The notes beneath the pieces were generated by a model. The model searched no databases. It saw nothing but the letters and a program-made list of their open reading frames with translations, and was not told the origin of the DNA. Shown here piece by piece: positions 11,992-20,345 of a DNA stretch of 64,000 nucleotides (position 1 is the stretch's first letter; the number at the start of each line of letters is the position of its first letter). Location of the stretch: positions 1 through 64,000 of the forward strand of contig NZ_CP046056.1 in assembly GCF_016132445.1 (NCBI RefSeq), written 5' to 3'. Source of the DNA: Venatoribacter cucullus. GTDB taxonomy: Bacteria; Pseudomonadota; Gammaproteobacteria; Pseudomonadales; Oceanobacteraceae. Position numbers and translations under genes: made by a program.

Positions 11992-12085
11992 CCAGCGCCG
12001 GGCCGGTATGACAGACCTTCGGGGTTGTTATCAGCGGCAGACTTTGTCAGGGTAAAAAGCACAACAGACGATGGAGAGAAAAATC

Positions 12086-14140
12086 ATGCTTGCTGAACGC
12101 AAGGGATTTCAGTCAACCGTACTGCTGCCGGTGTTTATTCCCACCATTGTGGTGGCCTTTCTGCTGATCGTCGGCACCATTGCCCAGCCACAGGCTGCCA
12201 GCGACGCTTTCAGTGCGACGCTGAGTTGGATTACGGTACATTTCGGCTGGTTTTATATGCTGGCGGTGGCCATTTTTCTGGTCTTTATCGTCGTGGTCGC
12301 GGTATCAGACTGGGGCAAAATCCGCCTGGGCCCGGAGCATTCTGAGCCGCAGTACAGCTTTCCGGCCTGGTTTGCCATGTTGTTTTCCGCTGGCTACGGC
12401 ATTGCACTGCTGTTCTTTGGGGTGGCCGAACCGGTACTGCATTATTCGCAGCCGCCACAGGGCGCTGGCGAAACGGTGGATGCCGCCCGTCAGGCCATGC
12501 AGATCGCCTATTTCCACTGGGGTGTGCATATTTGGGCCATCTACGGTCTGGTTGGTCTGGTGTTGGCGTATTTCGCATACCGGCATGGGTTACCGCTGTC
12601 GATCCGTTCGGCGCTGTACCCGCTGATCGGTGAGCGGATTTATGGCTGGCCCGGGCATCTGGTGGATGTGTTTGCCATTCTCGGCACCATGTTTGGTCTG
12701 GCCACGTCGCTGGGGTTATCGGTAACGCAGATTAATGCCGGCCTGAATTATTTGTGGCCGTCCATTCCGGTCAGCACCACCGTGCAGGTGATTGCCATTG
12801 CCCTGATTACCCTGGCGGCAACGGCCTCGGTGGTGGCGGGTCTGGATAAAGGCGTGAAAAATCTGTCCATCCTGAATATGGGGCTGGCCGTCTTTCTGAT
12901 GCTGGTGGTCTTTCTGGCCGGGCCGACCATTCATGTCCTGGAAACCTTTTTGCAGAACACCGGTGCATATTTAAGCGGACTGGTGGCCCGTACCTTTAAC
13001 CTGCAGGCTTATTCGCGCAGCGACTGGATCGGTAACTGGACGCTGTTTATTTTTGGCTGGACCATCGCCTGGGCGCCCTTTGTCGGGCTGTTTATTGCCA
13101 AGATCAGCCGTGGCCGCACCATCCGCCAGTTTGTGTTCGGGGTGCTGGCGGTACCCACGGTGTTTACCTTTTTGTGGTTTTCCATTTTTGGTGATACCGC
13201 GCTGTGGATGATTATGCAGCAGGGCGTACACAGCCTGGTGGGGGATGTGCAGGCCGATCATGCGGTAGCCATTTTTGCGTTTTACGAGCACCTGCCCTGG
13301 TCGTCATTTTTATCACTGATCACGGTCTTTCTGATTATTACCTTCTTTGTTACCTCGTCGGATTCCGGCTCGCTGGTGATTGATTCGCTGGCATCCGGTG
13401 GCGCGCTGGTTACGCCCGCCTGGCAGCGGGTGTTCTGGGCCACGCTGGAAGGTTTGATTGCGGCTGTCTTACTGTTGGCCGGTGGTCTGAATGCATTGCA
13501 GACCATGACCATCGCCAGCGCCTTACCCTTTGCCATTATTATGCTGATTGCGATGGTAGGTATGTGGCGGGCGCTGGTGATTGAAGGCCATCGTGGCAGC
13601 AGTCTGCAGAGTGCGCAGGCGCAGACCCGCCCCAATTATCGCCGTACGCAGTGGCGTAACCGTCTGGCCGGGCTGGTGGATTTCCCCGATGAAACGCGGG
13701 TAAACCAGTTTATTCAGGGGCCGGCACAGCATGCGCTGAATGAAGTGCAGCTGGAGCTGACGCGGCTAGGTTGGCACGCCGAAACCCACGCCGATGAAGA
13801 GTTCGGGCGGGTCTGGCTGCAGGTACAGCGGGATGAATACGTGGACTTTCTCTATGAAATCCGCCGTACATCGTTGCCTTTACCGGACTTTATGGCGCTG
13901 GAGCTGAAACGGGAGCTGACAGCGGATGACCAGTATTTCCGCGCCGAAGTCTTCCTGCGGCCGGGCAGCCTGGGTTATGACCTGTACGGTTGTGACGCCC
14001 ATGAGGTGATCCGCGATGTGCTGGATCAGTTTGAAAATTACCTGCACTTCCTGCACGTCTCGCCCGGTCAGTTACCCTGGAATCTGGCCGAGCATGACAC
14101 CATGCTGCAGAGTGAGGCTCCCGAGGCTCAGGGTAAGTAA
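12086..14140 (+). CDS. betT: BCCT-family choline/betaine transporter, BetT type
   Basis: BCCT carriers import choline, betaine or carnitine with a sodium or proton gradient; the BetT branch is the high-affinity choline-proton symporter used in osmoprotection. The ATG at 12086 follows a GGAGAG site by seven bases and gives 684 residues, the long BetT form. Twelve membrane segments are apparent, with the family signature region GWTIAWAPFVGLFIAKISRG. The long cytoplasmic C-terminal domain (about 170 residues, including LYEIRRTSLPLPDF and VLDQFENYLHFLH) resembles the BetT osmosensing tail. No betA/betB/betI genes are adjacent. Its 3' end overlaps the convergent histidine kinase gene by 13 bp. Choline specificity is inferred. 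Confidence 0.85.
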   Translation: MLAERKGFQSTVLLPVFIPTIVVAFLLIVGTIAQPQAASDAFSATLSWITVHFGWFYMLAVAIFLVFIVVVAVSDWGKIRLGPEHSEPQYSFPAWFAMLFSAGYGIALLFFGVAEPVLHYSQPPQGAGETVDAARQAMQIAYFHWGVHIWAIYGLVGLVLAYFAYRHGLPLSIRSALYPLIGERIYGWPGHLVDVFAILGTMFGLATSLGLSVTQINAGLNYLWPSIPVSTTVQVIAIALITLAATASVVAGLDKGVKNLSILNMGLAVFLMLVVFLAGPTIHVLETFLQNTGAYLSGLVARTFNLQAYSRSDWIGNWTLFIFGWTIAWAPFVGLFIAKISRGRTIRQFVFGVLAVPTVFTFLWFSIFGDTALWMIMQQGVHSLVGDVQADHAVAIFAFYEHLPWSSFLSLITVFLIITFFVTSSDSGSLVIDSLASGGALVTPAWQRVFWATLEGLIAAVLLLAGGLNALQTMTIASALPFAIIMLIAMVGMWRALVIEGHRGSSLQSAQAQTRPNYRRTQWRNRLAGLVDFPDETRVNQFIQGPAQHALNEVQLELTRLGWHAETHADEEFGRVWLQVQRDEYVDFLYEIRRTSLPLPDFMALELKRELTADDQYFRAEVFLRPGSLGYDLYGCDAHEVIRDVLDQFENYLHFLHVSPGQLPWNLAEHDTMLQSEAPEAQGK

Positions 14141-14760
14141 ATACTCACAAAGGCGCCGCCCTGCGGGCGGTTGCCGTATTCTACCCGGCCCCGTTGCTGG
14201 TCGTTGCCATGCCGTTCGGCAATCAGCTGCACAAAATACAGCCCCAGCCCGGTGCCTTCATTTTTGGTGGTGTTCTTTTCACCGTCCAGTACCCGGGGGT
14301 CAAAACCATGGCCATTATCTTCCACGGTCAGGGTTAAGCCGGCCTGGTCATCCGCGCTGATGGTCACTTCACTGGCGCCGGCCTGGGCGCTGTTGGTGAT
14401 CAGGGTAACCAATGCCAGCTGCAGCAGGTTTTCGTTGTAAAAGCCCTGACTGTTTTCATCAATACGGTTTTCAAACTGCAGGGTTGGAAACTGCAGGCTG
14501 GTGGCCTCAATGGCATCGGTGACGGTATCGAACGGCCAGGCGTCATCCATCGGAAACTGTTGGTTTTGCTCCATACTGAACAGCGACATCATTTGCATGG
14601 TGTCGTTCTTCAGGCGGGTGGTGCGCTGCAGAATAGGGCGCAGATGGCTGTGGTAACGCTTCGGAATGCGTGCCAGTGCTTCCTGTTCGTAATCCAGCAG
14701 GGCCTGCAGCTGATTTTTAAGATCGTGGACGACGGCCGCGACCAGTTGTTCAAATCTCAT
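14128..14760 (-). CDS. Soluble histidine kinase without a sensor domain
   Basis: The 210-residue protein has a short phosphoacceptor region (VVHDLKNQL, H12) directly followed by a HATPase domain with N box (NLLQLALVTLITNSAQAG), G1 (VEDNGHGFD) and G2 (GTGLGLYFVQLI). There is no membrane segment, PAS or HAMP domain, so any signal must come through partners. It starts 17 bp after the response-regulator gene with an AAGGAG site, so the two form an operon and are probably cognate. The reversed order (regulator first) and the convergent overlap with betT are notable. The output and stimulus are unknown. Confidence 0.85.
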   Translation of the reverse strand: MRFEQLVAAVVHDLKNQLQALLDYEQEALARIPKRYHSHLRPILQRTTRLKNDTMQMMSLFSMEQNQQFPMDDAWPFDTVTDAIEATSLQFPTLQFENRIDENSQGFYNENLLQLALVTLITNSAQAGASEVTISADDQAGLTLTVEDNGHGFDPRVLDGEKNTTKNEGTGLGLYFVQLIAERHGNDQQRGRVEYGNRPQGGAFVSIYLP

Positions 14761-14777
14761 CCTTGCTCCTTAACCGG

Positions 14778-16427
14778 TTACAGACCGGCAGCCCGTTTCA
14801 GGCGCAGAAAGGTATTTTTCAGACGTTCATAGCGTTCAAAGCGCTCATCCGTTTCGCCCACTTTGCCGATGCGCTGAAAGTAGCGGTAACAATCTTTCAG
14901 TTGTCCGACATCCATTTGCGTGGTTTCGACCAGGCTGATTTTGGCCTGAATGGCGTTCAGCAACACGCTGATACCGGCTTCCTCGTAGGCGGCGGCTTCG
15001 TCGAAAGCGGCCACGGCACTGGCAAAGTCTTTCTTTTCATAGCAGCTGACGCCCTGGGTATTGAGCGCGGCGGTATGATCGCGGATAACCATTTTATTCA
15101 GGTTTTCTTCCAGCGCGTTGATCTGCTGCAGGGCGCTTTCATCGGCGCCGCTGTCTTTCAGCTGCAGCAGCAGATTTTTGGCTTTGACGTGCTGCTGGGT
15201 ATCAATATAAGCCTCGGTCATCTGCAGCTGCTGATCGAGCGTGGGCTTCTTCAGCCGCAGCAATATTTCTTCAGCCCGCTGGGCTGCCTGCCGGCAATTT
15301 TCTTCATCGCCCAGCACCTGCCAGGTTTTGCCTTCGGTAATGCAGGTGGCGAACATAATATCGTCCTCACCGGCGTAATCCTGGCGCAGCTCTTCAATGG
15401 CTTTGAAGGCTTTGTCGGACAGCTGCCGCAGTTCACGGCTGTTGGCCTGGGCGTTGCTGTTGGCCAGCGACTGCCGCACGGCGTCGACAAACTGCAGGTA
15501 GTTGGAGGAGGTTTTGTAGCAGGAATAACGCCCCAGCCGGATAGCCTGCTCAAAGGCGGCCTCAGCCACCGGGAAGTCACCGTTATCGTAGGCGATGCGG
15601 CCCAGCTCCATTTGCCGCAGCACGGCTTTGGGGGAAATGGCCACCGCTTTCTGCAGCTCCTGTTGCGCTTTCAGGGGTTCCCCCATGCTCAGCAGAATGG
15701 TGGCGCACCAGTCGTGGCACTGCACATACATGGGGTGAGCGAGCAGCGTTTGCTGCAACAAGGCCAGCGCGCTGCGGGAATCGCCGAGCAGATGCAGGCA
15801 CACCGCCTGCCCCATTTGCGCCCAGCCGACCGGACGTTTTTCCAGCAGTTTCTGGTAGGTCTGCAGGGCGTCCTGGTAGCGTTTCTGGCGCAGGTACAGC
15901 TTGCCCAGAATGCGGGTCAGCGGCATCAGCAGGCGGGGTTTTTCCGCCAGCATCGCCGTGGCCAGAGCAATGGCTTCATCGGGATTACCGGCATCAATGG
16001 CCAGATCGATGGGCAGAATTTCCTGTTTGGTGGCCAGAATGCGGATCAGCCGCTCGCGCAGCATATTCAGGGTGAAGGGCTTGGTGATGTAGTTGTCCGG
16101 CTCGTACTCCAGAGCCCCCATCACCATGTCGACGGCATTTTCGCCGGTAACCAGAATAAACAGCGCGGTGGATTTCAGGCGGTTGCAGTAGCGGGCTTCC
16201 TCCAATACCTGCTGGCCATCCTTGCCACGGCCCAGGTTGTAGTCGGACAGCACAATATCGTACTCATGCTCCATGATCCGTTGTGAGGCTTCGCGGCCAT
16301 TGGTGGCGGTATCAATCTGGGTGGCGCCCAGTAACGTCACCATTTTTTTCAGCGAGCTGCGCGCCTGCACCAGATCGTCGATGATCAGAATGCGTTTGTT
16401 CTGCAGAGCCTGTTCAATATTCAGCAT
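14778..16427 (-). CDS. Response regulator with C-terminal TPR-like repeats
   Basis: The 549-residue protein begins with a receiver domain: acidic pair D17/D18, phosphoacceptor D62 in VLSDYNLG, T94 and K116 in ITKPF. The remaining roughly 420 residues are helical and contain TPR-like units (for example KRYQDALQTYQKLLEKRPVG and GDFPVAEAAFEQAIRLG). No DNA-binding, GGDEF, EAL or HPt domain is visible, so output is probably through protein-protein contact. It is the first gene of a two-gene operon with the soluble kinase. I do not know a characterised target for this family. Confidence 0.85.
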   Translation of the reverse strand: MLNIEQALQNKRILIIDDLVQARSSLKKMVTLLGATQIDTATNGREASQRIMEHEYDIVLSDYNLGRGKDGQQVLEEARYCNRLKSTALFILVTGENAVDMVMGALEYEPDNYITKPFTLNMLRERLIRILATKQEILPIDLAIDAGNPDEAIALATAMLAEKPRLLMPLTRILGKLYLRQKRYQDALQTYQKLLEKRPVGWAQMGQAVCLHLLGDSRSALALLQQTLLAHPMYVQCHDWCATILLSMGEPLKAQQELQKAVAISPKAVLRQMELGRIAYDNGDFPVAEAAFEQAIRLGRYSCYKTSSNYLQFVDAVRQSLANSNAQANSRELRQLSDKAFKAIEELRQDYAGEDDIMFATCITEGKTWQVLGDEENCRQAAQRAEEILLRLKKPTLDQQLQMTEAYIDTQQHVKAKNLLLQLKDSGADESALQQINALEENLNKMVIRDHTAALNTQGVSCYEKKDFASAVAAFDEAAAYEEAGISVLLNAIQAKISLVETTQMDVGQLKDCYRYFQRIGKVGETDERFERYERLKNTFLRLKRAAGL

Positions 16428-16523
16428 AAGTCGGTTTCTGTGGTTAGTGCGGCAATTTTAGCAGAGCCAGCGGCGCTTGCCGTGACGGAGACGGCAGCCT
16501 GCCTATGAACACCATGCACATCC

Positions 16524-16568
16524 GGCAAGTCTCTTTGAACTTGCCAGAGCAGGGCCAGCGGTTACACT
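16524..16568 (+). promoter_or_regulatory. Candidate sigma-70 promoter of the lpxL-like gene with overlapping inverted repeat
   Basis: A -35 TTGCCA (16541-16546) and -10 TACACT (16563-16568) are separated by 16 bp and lie 29 bp before the ATG. A perfect 7-bp inverted repeat GGCAAGT-N8-ACTTGCC (16524-16545) overlaps the -35, so it could be an operator shared with the divergent response-regulator operon. Activity is inferred. Confidence 0.45.
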
Positions 16569-16597
16569 GGCGCGGTTATCAGTAAAGGGCAGAGAAC

Positions 16598-17509
16598 GTG
16601 AAGACATTCGTGGGGTATCTGATTGTCGGGTTATTGCGTCTGATTGGCCGCATTCCGTTTCCGGTTGCACAACGTATTGGTGTCGGTCTGGGCCGGCTGT
16701 TGCTGCGCTTCCGTAACCGCTCCCGTGATGTGGCGCGGGTCAACCTGCAGCTGGTGTATCCGCAACTGGCCGGGGCCGGGCAGCAGGAACTGCTGCGCGA
16801 GGTGCTGGAGGAAAGCGGTAAATCCGCGGCGGAAATGGGCGCCATGTGGGGTGCTTCACCGGAAAAAGGCCGCCAGCTGATCCGTAAGGTACATAACCAG
16901 CATATTCTGACCGATGCGCTGCAGTCCGGCCGCGGTGTGTTGCTGTGTGTGCCCCATCACGGCAACTGGGAAGTGCTGAACCACCTGATGACCCTGCACA
17001 CGCCGATAACCGCCATGTACCGGCCGGCCAAAAACCCGGTACTGGATCGCTGGATGTTAAGCAGCCGTGAACAGACCGGTATTACGCTGGTACCGACCAC
17101 CCGGGGTGGTGTAATGGCGTTATTCCGGGCGCTGGATACCGGTGGCGTGGTGGGTATTCTGCCGGATCAGGAACCCAAGCGGCAGAGCGGTGTGTTTGCG
17201 CCGTTTATGGGTGTGGAAACCTTAACGCCGAAGTTGCCCCATGATCTGCTGCAGAAAACCGGGGCGCTGGCCATTTTCGCTTTTGCGCAACGGTTGCCGG
17301 ATGCGCAGGGCTTTGAGGTGCATTTCCTGCAAGCCAGTGACGATATCTACAGCGACGATGCCCGCACCTCAGCCACCGCCATGAACGAAGCCATTGAGCG
17401 CTGTGTGGCTGTGTGTCCGGCGCAGTATCAGTGGACCTACAAGCGTTTCAAAACCAGCCCGGACAGTGAGGGCGGTATTAACCGTTACAAAAATGCCGGA
17501 GTGCGATGA
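16598..17509 (+). CDS. Lipid A biosynthesis acyltransferase, LpxL/LpxM (HtrB) family
   Basis: These inner-membrane enzymes add a secondary acyl chain to Kdo2-lipid IVA. The 303-residue protein has an N-terminal membrane anchor, the helix RDVARVNLQLVYPQL, the catalytic HX4E pair H120/E125 in HHGNWEVL and the motif LPDQEPKRQSGVFAPFMG. The family length (about 300) is normal. Laurate versus myristate specificity cannot be assigned, so no symbol is given. Its location matches the lauroyltransferase-like gene near the Pseudomonas origin. Confidence 0.88.
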   Translation: MKTFVGYLIVGLLRLIGRIPFPVAQRIGVGLGRLLLRFRNRSRDVARVNLQLVYPQLAGAGQQELLREVLEESGKSAAEMGAMWGASPEKGRQLIRKVHNQHILTDALQSGRGVLLCVPHHGNWEVLNHLMTLHTPITAMYRPAKNPVLDRWMLSSREQTGITLVPTTRGGVMALFRALDTGGVVGILPDQEPKRQSGVFAPFMGVETLTPKLPHDLLQKTGALAIFAFAQRLPDAQGFEVHFLQASDDIYSDDARTSATAMNEAIERCVAVCPAQYQWTYKRFKTSPDSEGGINRYKNAGVR

Positions 17510-17644
17510 CACTTCCTTTTGCGTTGCCGGCGATTTCGTTATATTTTTTTCGCACATTTCTGTGTTCGGGCGCTGAGCCAGCCGTACGCCTCTGTATGGC
17601 GGTTTTGGCTGCCTGCGGCGGTCTTGTTCCGCCACCCTCAAATC

Positions 17645-17650
17645 TATAAT
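17645..17650 (+). promoter_or_regulatory. Candidate -10 element immediately before nhaP2
   Basis: A perfect TATAAT hexamer ends 11 bp before the nhaP2 ATG; the -35 is weak (TCTTGT at 17622 with 17-bp spacing). If used, the transcript would start about five bases before the start codon. Confidence 0.35.
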
Positions 17651-17661
17651 TCGGTATCCCG

Positions 17662-19410
17662 ATGTTTGTTATTGATCAATTAATTTTACTTGCTGCCGTA
17701 CTGATCCTGCTCGGTATTATGTCCAGTAAATTATCGGCCCGTCTTGGCTTGCCGATGCTGGTGTTCTTCCTGTTGGTGGGCATGCTGGCGGGCGAGGGTG
17801 GCATTGGCGGTATTGCTTTTGATAATGCCTCCTCGGCGCATGCACTGGGGACGCTGGCACTGGCACTGATTTTGTTCGATGGCGGTTTGCAAACACCGGT
17901 GGCCTCCATTCGCCGGGTCTGGAAACCAGCATCGGTCCTGGCGACAGTCGGCGTGATGGTCACGGCGGCTGTTACGGGGCTGGCGGCGGCCTGGATTTTA
18001 AATCTGCCGTTGCTTGAGGGACTGTTGCTGGGCGCCATTGTCGGTTCTACTGACGCCGCAGCGGTTTTTTCATTGCTGCGTAATGCCGGTGTCCATATTA
18101 ATGAACGCCTGAAAGCCACGCTGGAAATTGAAAGTGCTTCCAACGACCCGATGGCGATCTTTCTCACTGTTGGCCTGCTGGAAATTCTGGTGAATGGCCT
18201 GCAGCCTGGTACTGGTTTGCTGATGCTGCTGATTAAGCAGATGGGCATAGGTGGGCTGGTCGGCCTGGGGGTGGGTTGGTTGGCCGTACAGCTGATTAAT
18301 CGCATTCAGCTGGTGGCGACGGGGCTGTACCCGGTAATGGTGGCCAGCTGCGGTTTGCTTGCCTTTGGCGCGGCGGCCAATCTGGGTGGTAGTGGCTTCC
18401 TGGCGGTATTCCTGGCCGGCGTGGTCATTGGTAACAGCCGCTTTGTTTTTCAGCGCAGCACCTTTTTGTTTAACGACGGTCTGGCCTGGCTCAGCCAGAT
18501 CACGATGTTCGTGATGCTGGGCTTGCTGATCAAGCCTGAGTCACTGTTTGACGTGTGGCTTGAAGGGTTGATGATTGCTCTGGTACTGATTTTCATTGCC
18601 CGGCCGCTGGCGGTTATTCCGGTTCTGAAGCTCAGTGGCTTTAACACCCGTGAGATCACCCTGGTGTCCTGGGTTGGCTTGCGCGGTTCCGTGCCCATTA
18701 TCCTGGCGATTTTCCCGCTCATGTATAACCTGCCCGGGGCTGACCTGATTTTTAACGTGGTGTTTTTCGTGGTGCTGCTGTCGGCAACCGTGCAAGGCTC
18801 CACCTTGCCCTATATGGCCCGGAAGCTGCGGCTGACTGAAATACCTCCGGCGGCGCCGGCGGCGACGCTGGAAATTACCGCGCTGGGTGATGTTGATGCG
18901 GATATTGTGGAATACACCCTGGGTGACCGCGCCCGTGCCGCCGGCCGGCGCTTGTCGCAAACGGCTCTCCCCGATGGCACGGTGGTCGCCATGATTACCC
19001 GTGATAAAGAGGTTATTCCGCCGCGTGGTTCAACCGTGCTGAAAAACGGCGATCATTTATTTGTGGTGTTGCGTCCGGACGTGCGGGCTTTTGTTGACTG
19101 CGTGTTTTCTGAGGCCGAGGCCGCTTTTCGCACCGAGTTACCGGATACCGAGCTGCGTTTAAAGGGCATCACCCGGGTGGCTGATCTGGCGCATTCTTAT
19201 GGGATTGAGCTGGGACTGGAAGGCTACCTCAGTCTGGATGATATTCTGCAGCAACGGCTTGAGGTCAAAGAACCTGGCGCGGTGCTGGTATTGGGGGATG
19301 TCACCCTGACCATCCGCGATATGGTAGGCAGTCGCATCAGCACGGTCGGCGTTAAGATTGTCGCGCCGGCAGAGACCGAAGCGGTAACCGCAGCGGCCGA
19401 ACCGGCCTGA
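17662..19410 (+). CDS. nhaP2: K+/H+ antiporter NhaP2 (CvrA)
   Basis: This CPA1-family antiporter exports K+ (or Na+) in exchange for protons and helps volume and ion control. The 582-residue protein has about 12 membrane segments with the acidic core motifs LILFDGGLQT, GSTDAAAVFSLL and ESASNDPMAIFLT. It is followed by a cytoplasmic TrkA_C-like domain (about residues 415-475) and a CorC/HlyC-like C-terminal domain, as in NhaP2. There is no Shine-Dalgarno sequence, and a TATAAT ends 11 bases before the ATG, so it may be translated from a very short leader. It converges on the usp-trk cluster. Confidence 0.9.
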   Translation: MFVIDQLILLAAVLILLGIMSSKLSARLGLPMLVFFLLVGMLAGEGGIGGIAFDNASSAHALGTLALALILFDGGLQTPVASIRRVWKPASVLATVGVMVTAAVTGLAAAWILNLPLLEGLLLGAIVGSTDAAAVFSLLRNAGVHINERLKATLEIESASNDPMAIFLTVGLLEILVNGLQPGTGLLMLLIKQMGIGGLVGLGVGWLAVQLINRIQLVATGLYPVMVASCGLLAFGAAANLGGSGFLAVFLAGVVIGNSRFVFQRSTFLFNDGLAWLSQITMFVMLGLLIKPESLFDVWLEGLMIALVLIFIARPLAVIPVLKLSGFNTREITLVSWVGLRGSVPIILAIFPLMYNLPGADLIFNVVFFVVLLSATVQGSTLPYMARKLRLTEIPPAAPAATLEITALGDVDADIVEYTLGDRARAAGRRLSQTALPDGTVVAMITRDKEVIPPRGSTVLKNGDHLFVVLRPDVRAFVDCVFSEAEAAFRTELPDTELRLKGITRVADLAHSYGIELGLEGYLSLDDILQQRLEVKEPGAVLVLGDVTLTIRDMVGSRISTVGVKIVAPAETEAVTAAAEPA

Positions 19411-19473
19411 TCACGCAGCGGCTGGCTGCCGGGCGATGGCCCGGTCGCCAGCGCCCCGCCTAACCCCCCAGCA

Positions 19474-20328
19474 TCAGCGCAGCAGCAATAACGGAATATC
19501 GCTTTGGCTGACCATGGTGCGGGTATGGCTGCCGACAAAGAACTGGCGGAGGCGGGAATGCCCGTAAGCACCCATCACCATCAGACCAATATCGTGCTCC
19601 TGCTGATAGGCCGTCAGGGTTGCCGGGACGTCACCCTGCAGATGCGCCACGGTGACCTCAAAATCACGTGAACGCAGAATGTCGGCGGCGTGTTGCAGTT
19701 TGGCCCCATGCTCGTCATTGGTATGGCCAACCATCACCAGATGGCAGGGTAATCCCTTCAGCAACGGGCTTTGTGCATAGGCGTTCAGTGCCCGCTGGGC
19801 CGTTTCACTGCCATCGAAGGCCACCACAAAAGCGCGCGGGGCGGTAAATTCACCCACGGTCACCAGAATGGGTTTTTGCACGCCGCGGATCAGCGCTTCC
19901 AGGTGCGAGCCCAAGGTGTGATCCAGGCTGGCATGGCCTTCGCCCTGACGGCCCAGCACCAGTACGCGGGTATCGGCCTGTTGCTCCAGCAGGGTATCGA
20001 CCACGCCGCCATGCCGCTGCACGGTTTCCACCGCCACCGCGCCCTGTTCGCGCACGATGTGAGCGGCGTCTTCCAGCAGGTGACGGCCATGTTCCAGCGC
20101 CAGTTTGGCGCGCTGCTCGTCCAGTTCGGTCAGTTGCTTCAGTAGCTGCTCGCGGGCGCCCAGACCAATGCTGCCGGACAGATTGTCGTGATGGTACGGG
20201 TCTTTTTCCAACACATGCAGTAAGCGCAGCGGCGCGTCCAGCCGCTGGCTGACCCAGGCGGCGGCAGCACACACAGAACGGGCCACCGGTGAGCCATCAA
20301 TACAGACAATAATGTGGTTGCTCATCAT
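19474..20328 (-). CDS. Tandem-domain universal stress protein
   Basis: The 284-residue cytosolic protein consists of two UspA domains in tandem: the first begins HIIVCIDGSPVARS, the second FVVAFDGSETAQRAL and ends with the nucleotide-binding pattern VMGAYGHSRLRQFFVGSHT. The second domain retains the G-2X-G-9X-G(S/T) ATP-binding signature most clearly; the first has LVLGRQGEGH in the corresponding place. It lies 17 bp downstream of sulP on the same strand and so probably belongs to the same operon. UspE-like proteins often accompany ion transporters, consistent with a regulatory role. Confidence 0.92.
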   Translation of the reverse strand: MMSNHIIVCIDGSPVARSVCAAAAWVSQRLDAPLRLLHVLEKDPYHHDNLSGSIGLGAREQLLKQLTELDEQRAKLALEHGRHLLEDAAHIVREQGAVAVETVQRHGGVVDTLLEQQADTRVLVLGRQGEGHASLDHTLGSHLEALIRGVQKPILVTVGEFTAPRAFVVAFDGSETAQRALNAYAQSPLLKGLPCHLVMVGHTNDEHGAKLQHAADILRSRDFEVTVAHLQGDVPATLTAYQQEHDIGLMVMGAYGHSRLRQFFVGSHTRTMVSQSDIPLLLLR

Positions 20329-20345
20329 ATTCTCCTTATACCGGC

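Noticed and set aside
14763-16286. 507-codon open frame opposite the response-regulator gene
   Set aside because: It is antisense to a clear receiver/TPR protein and shows no domain or signal of its own.
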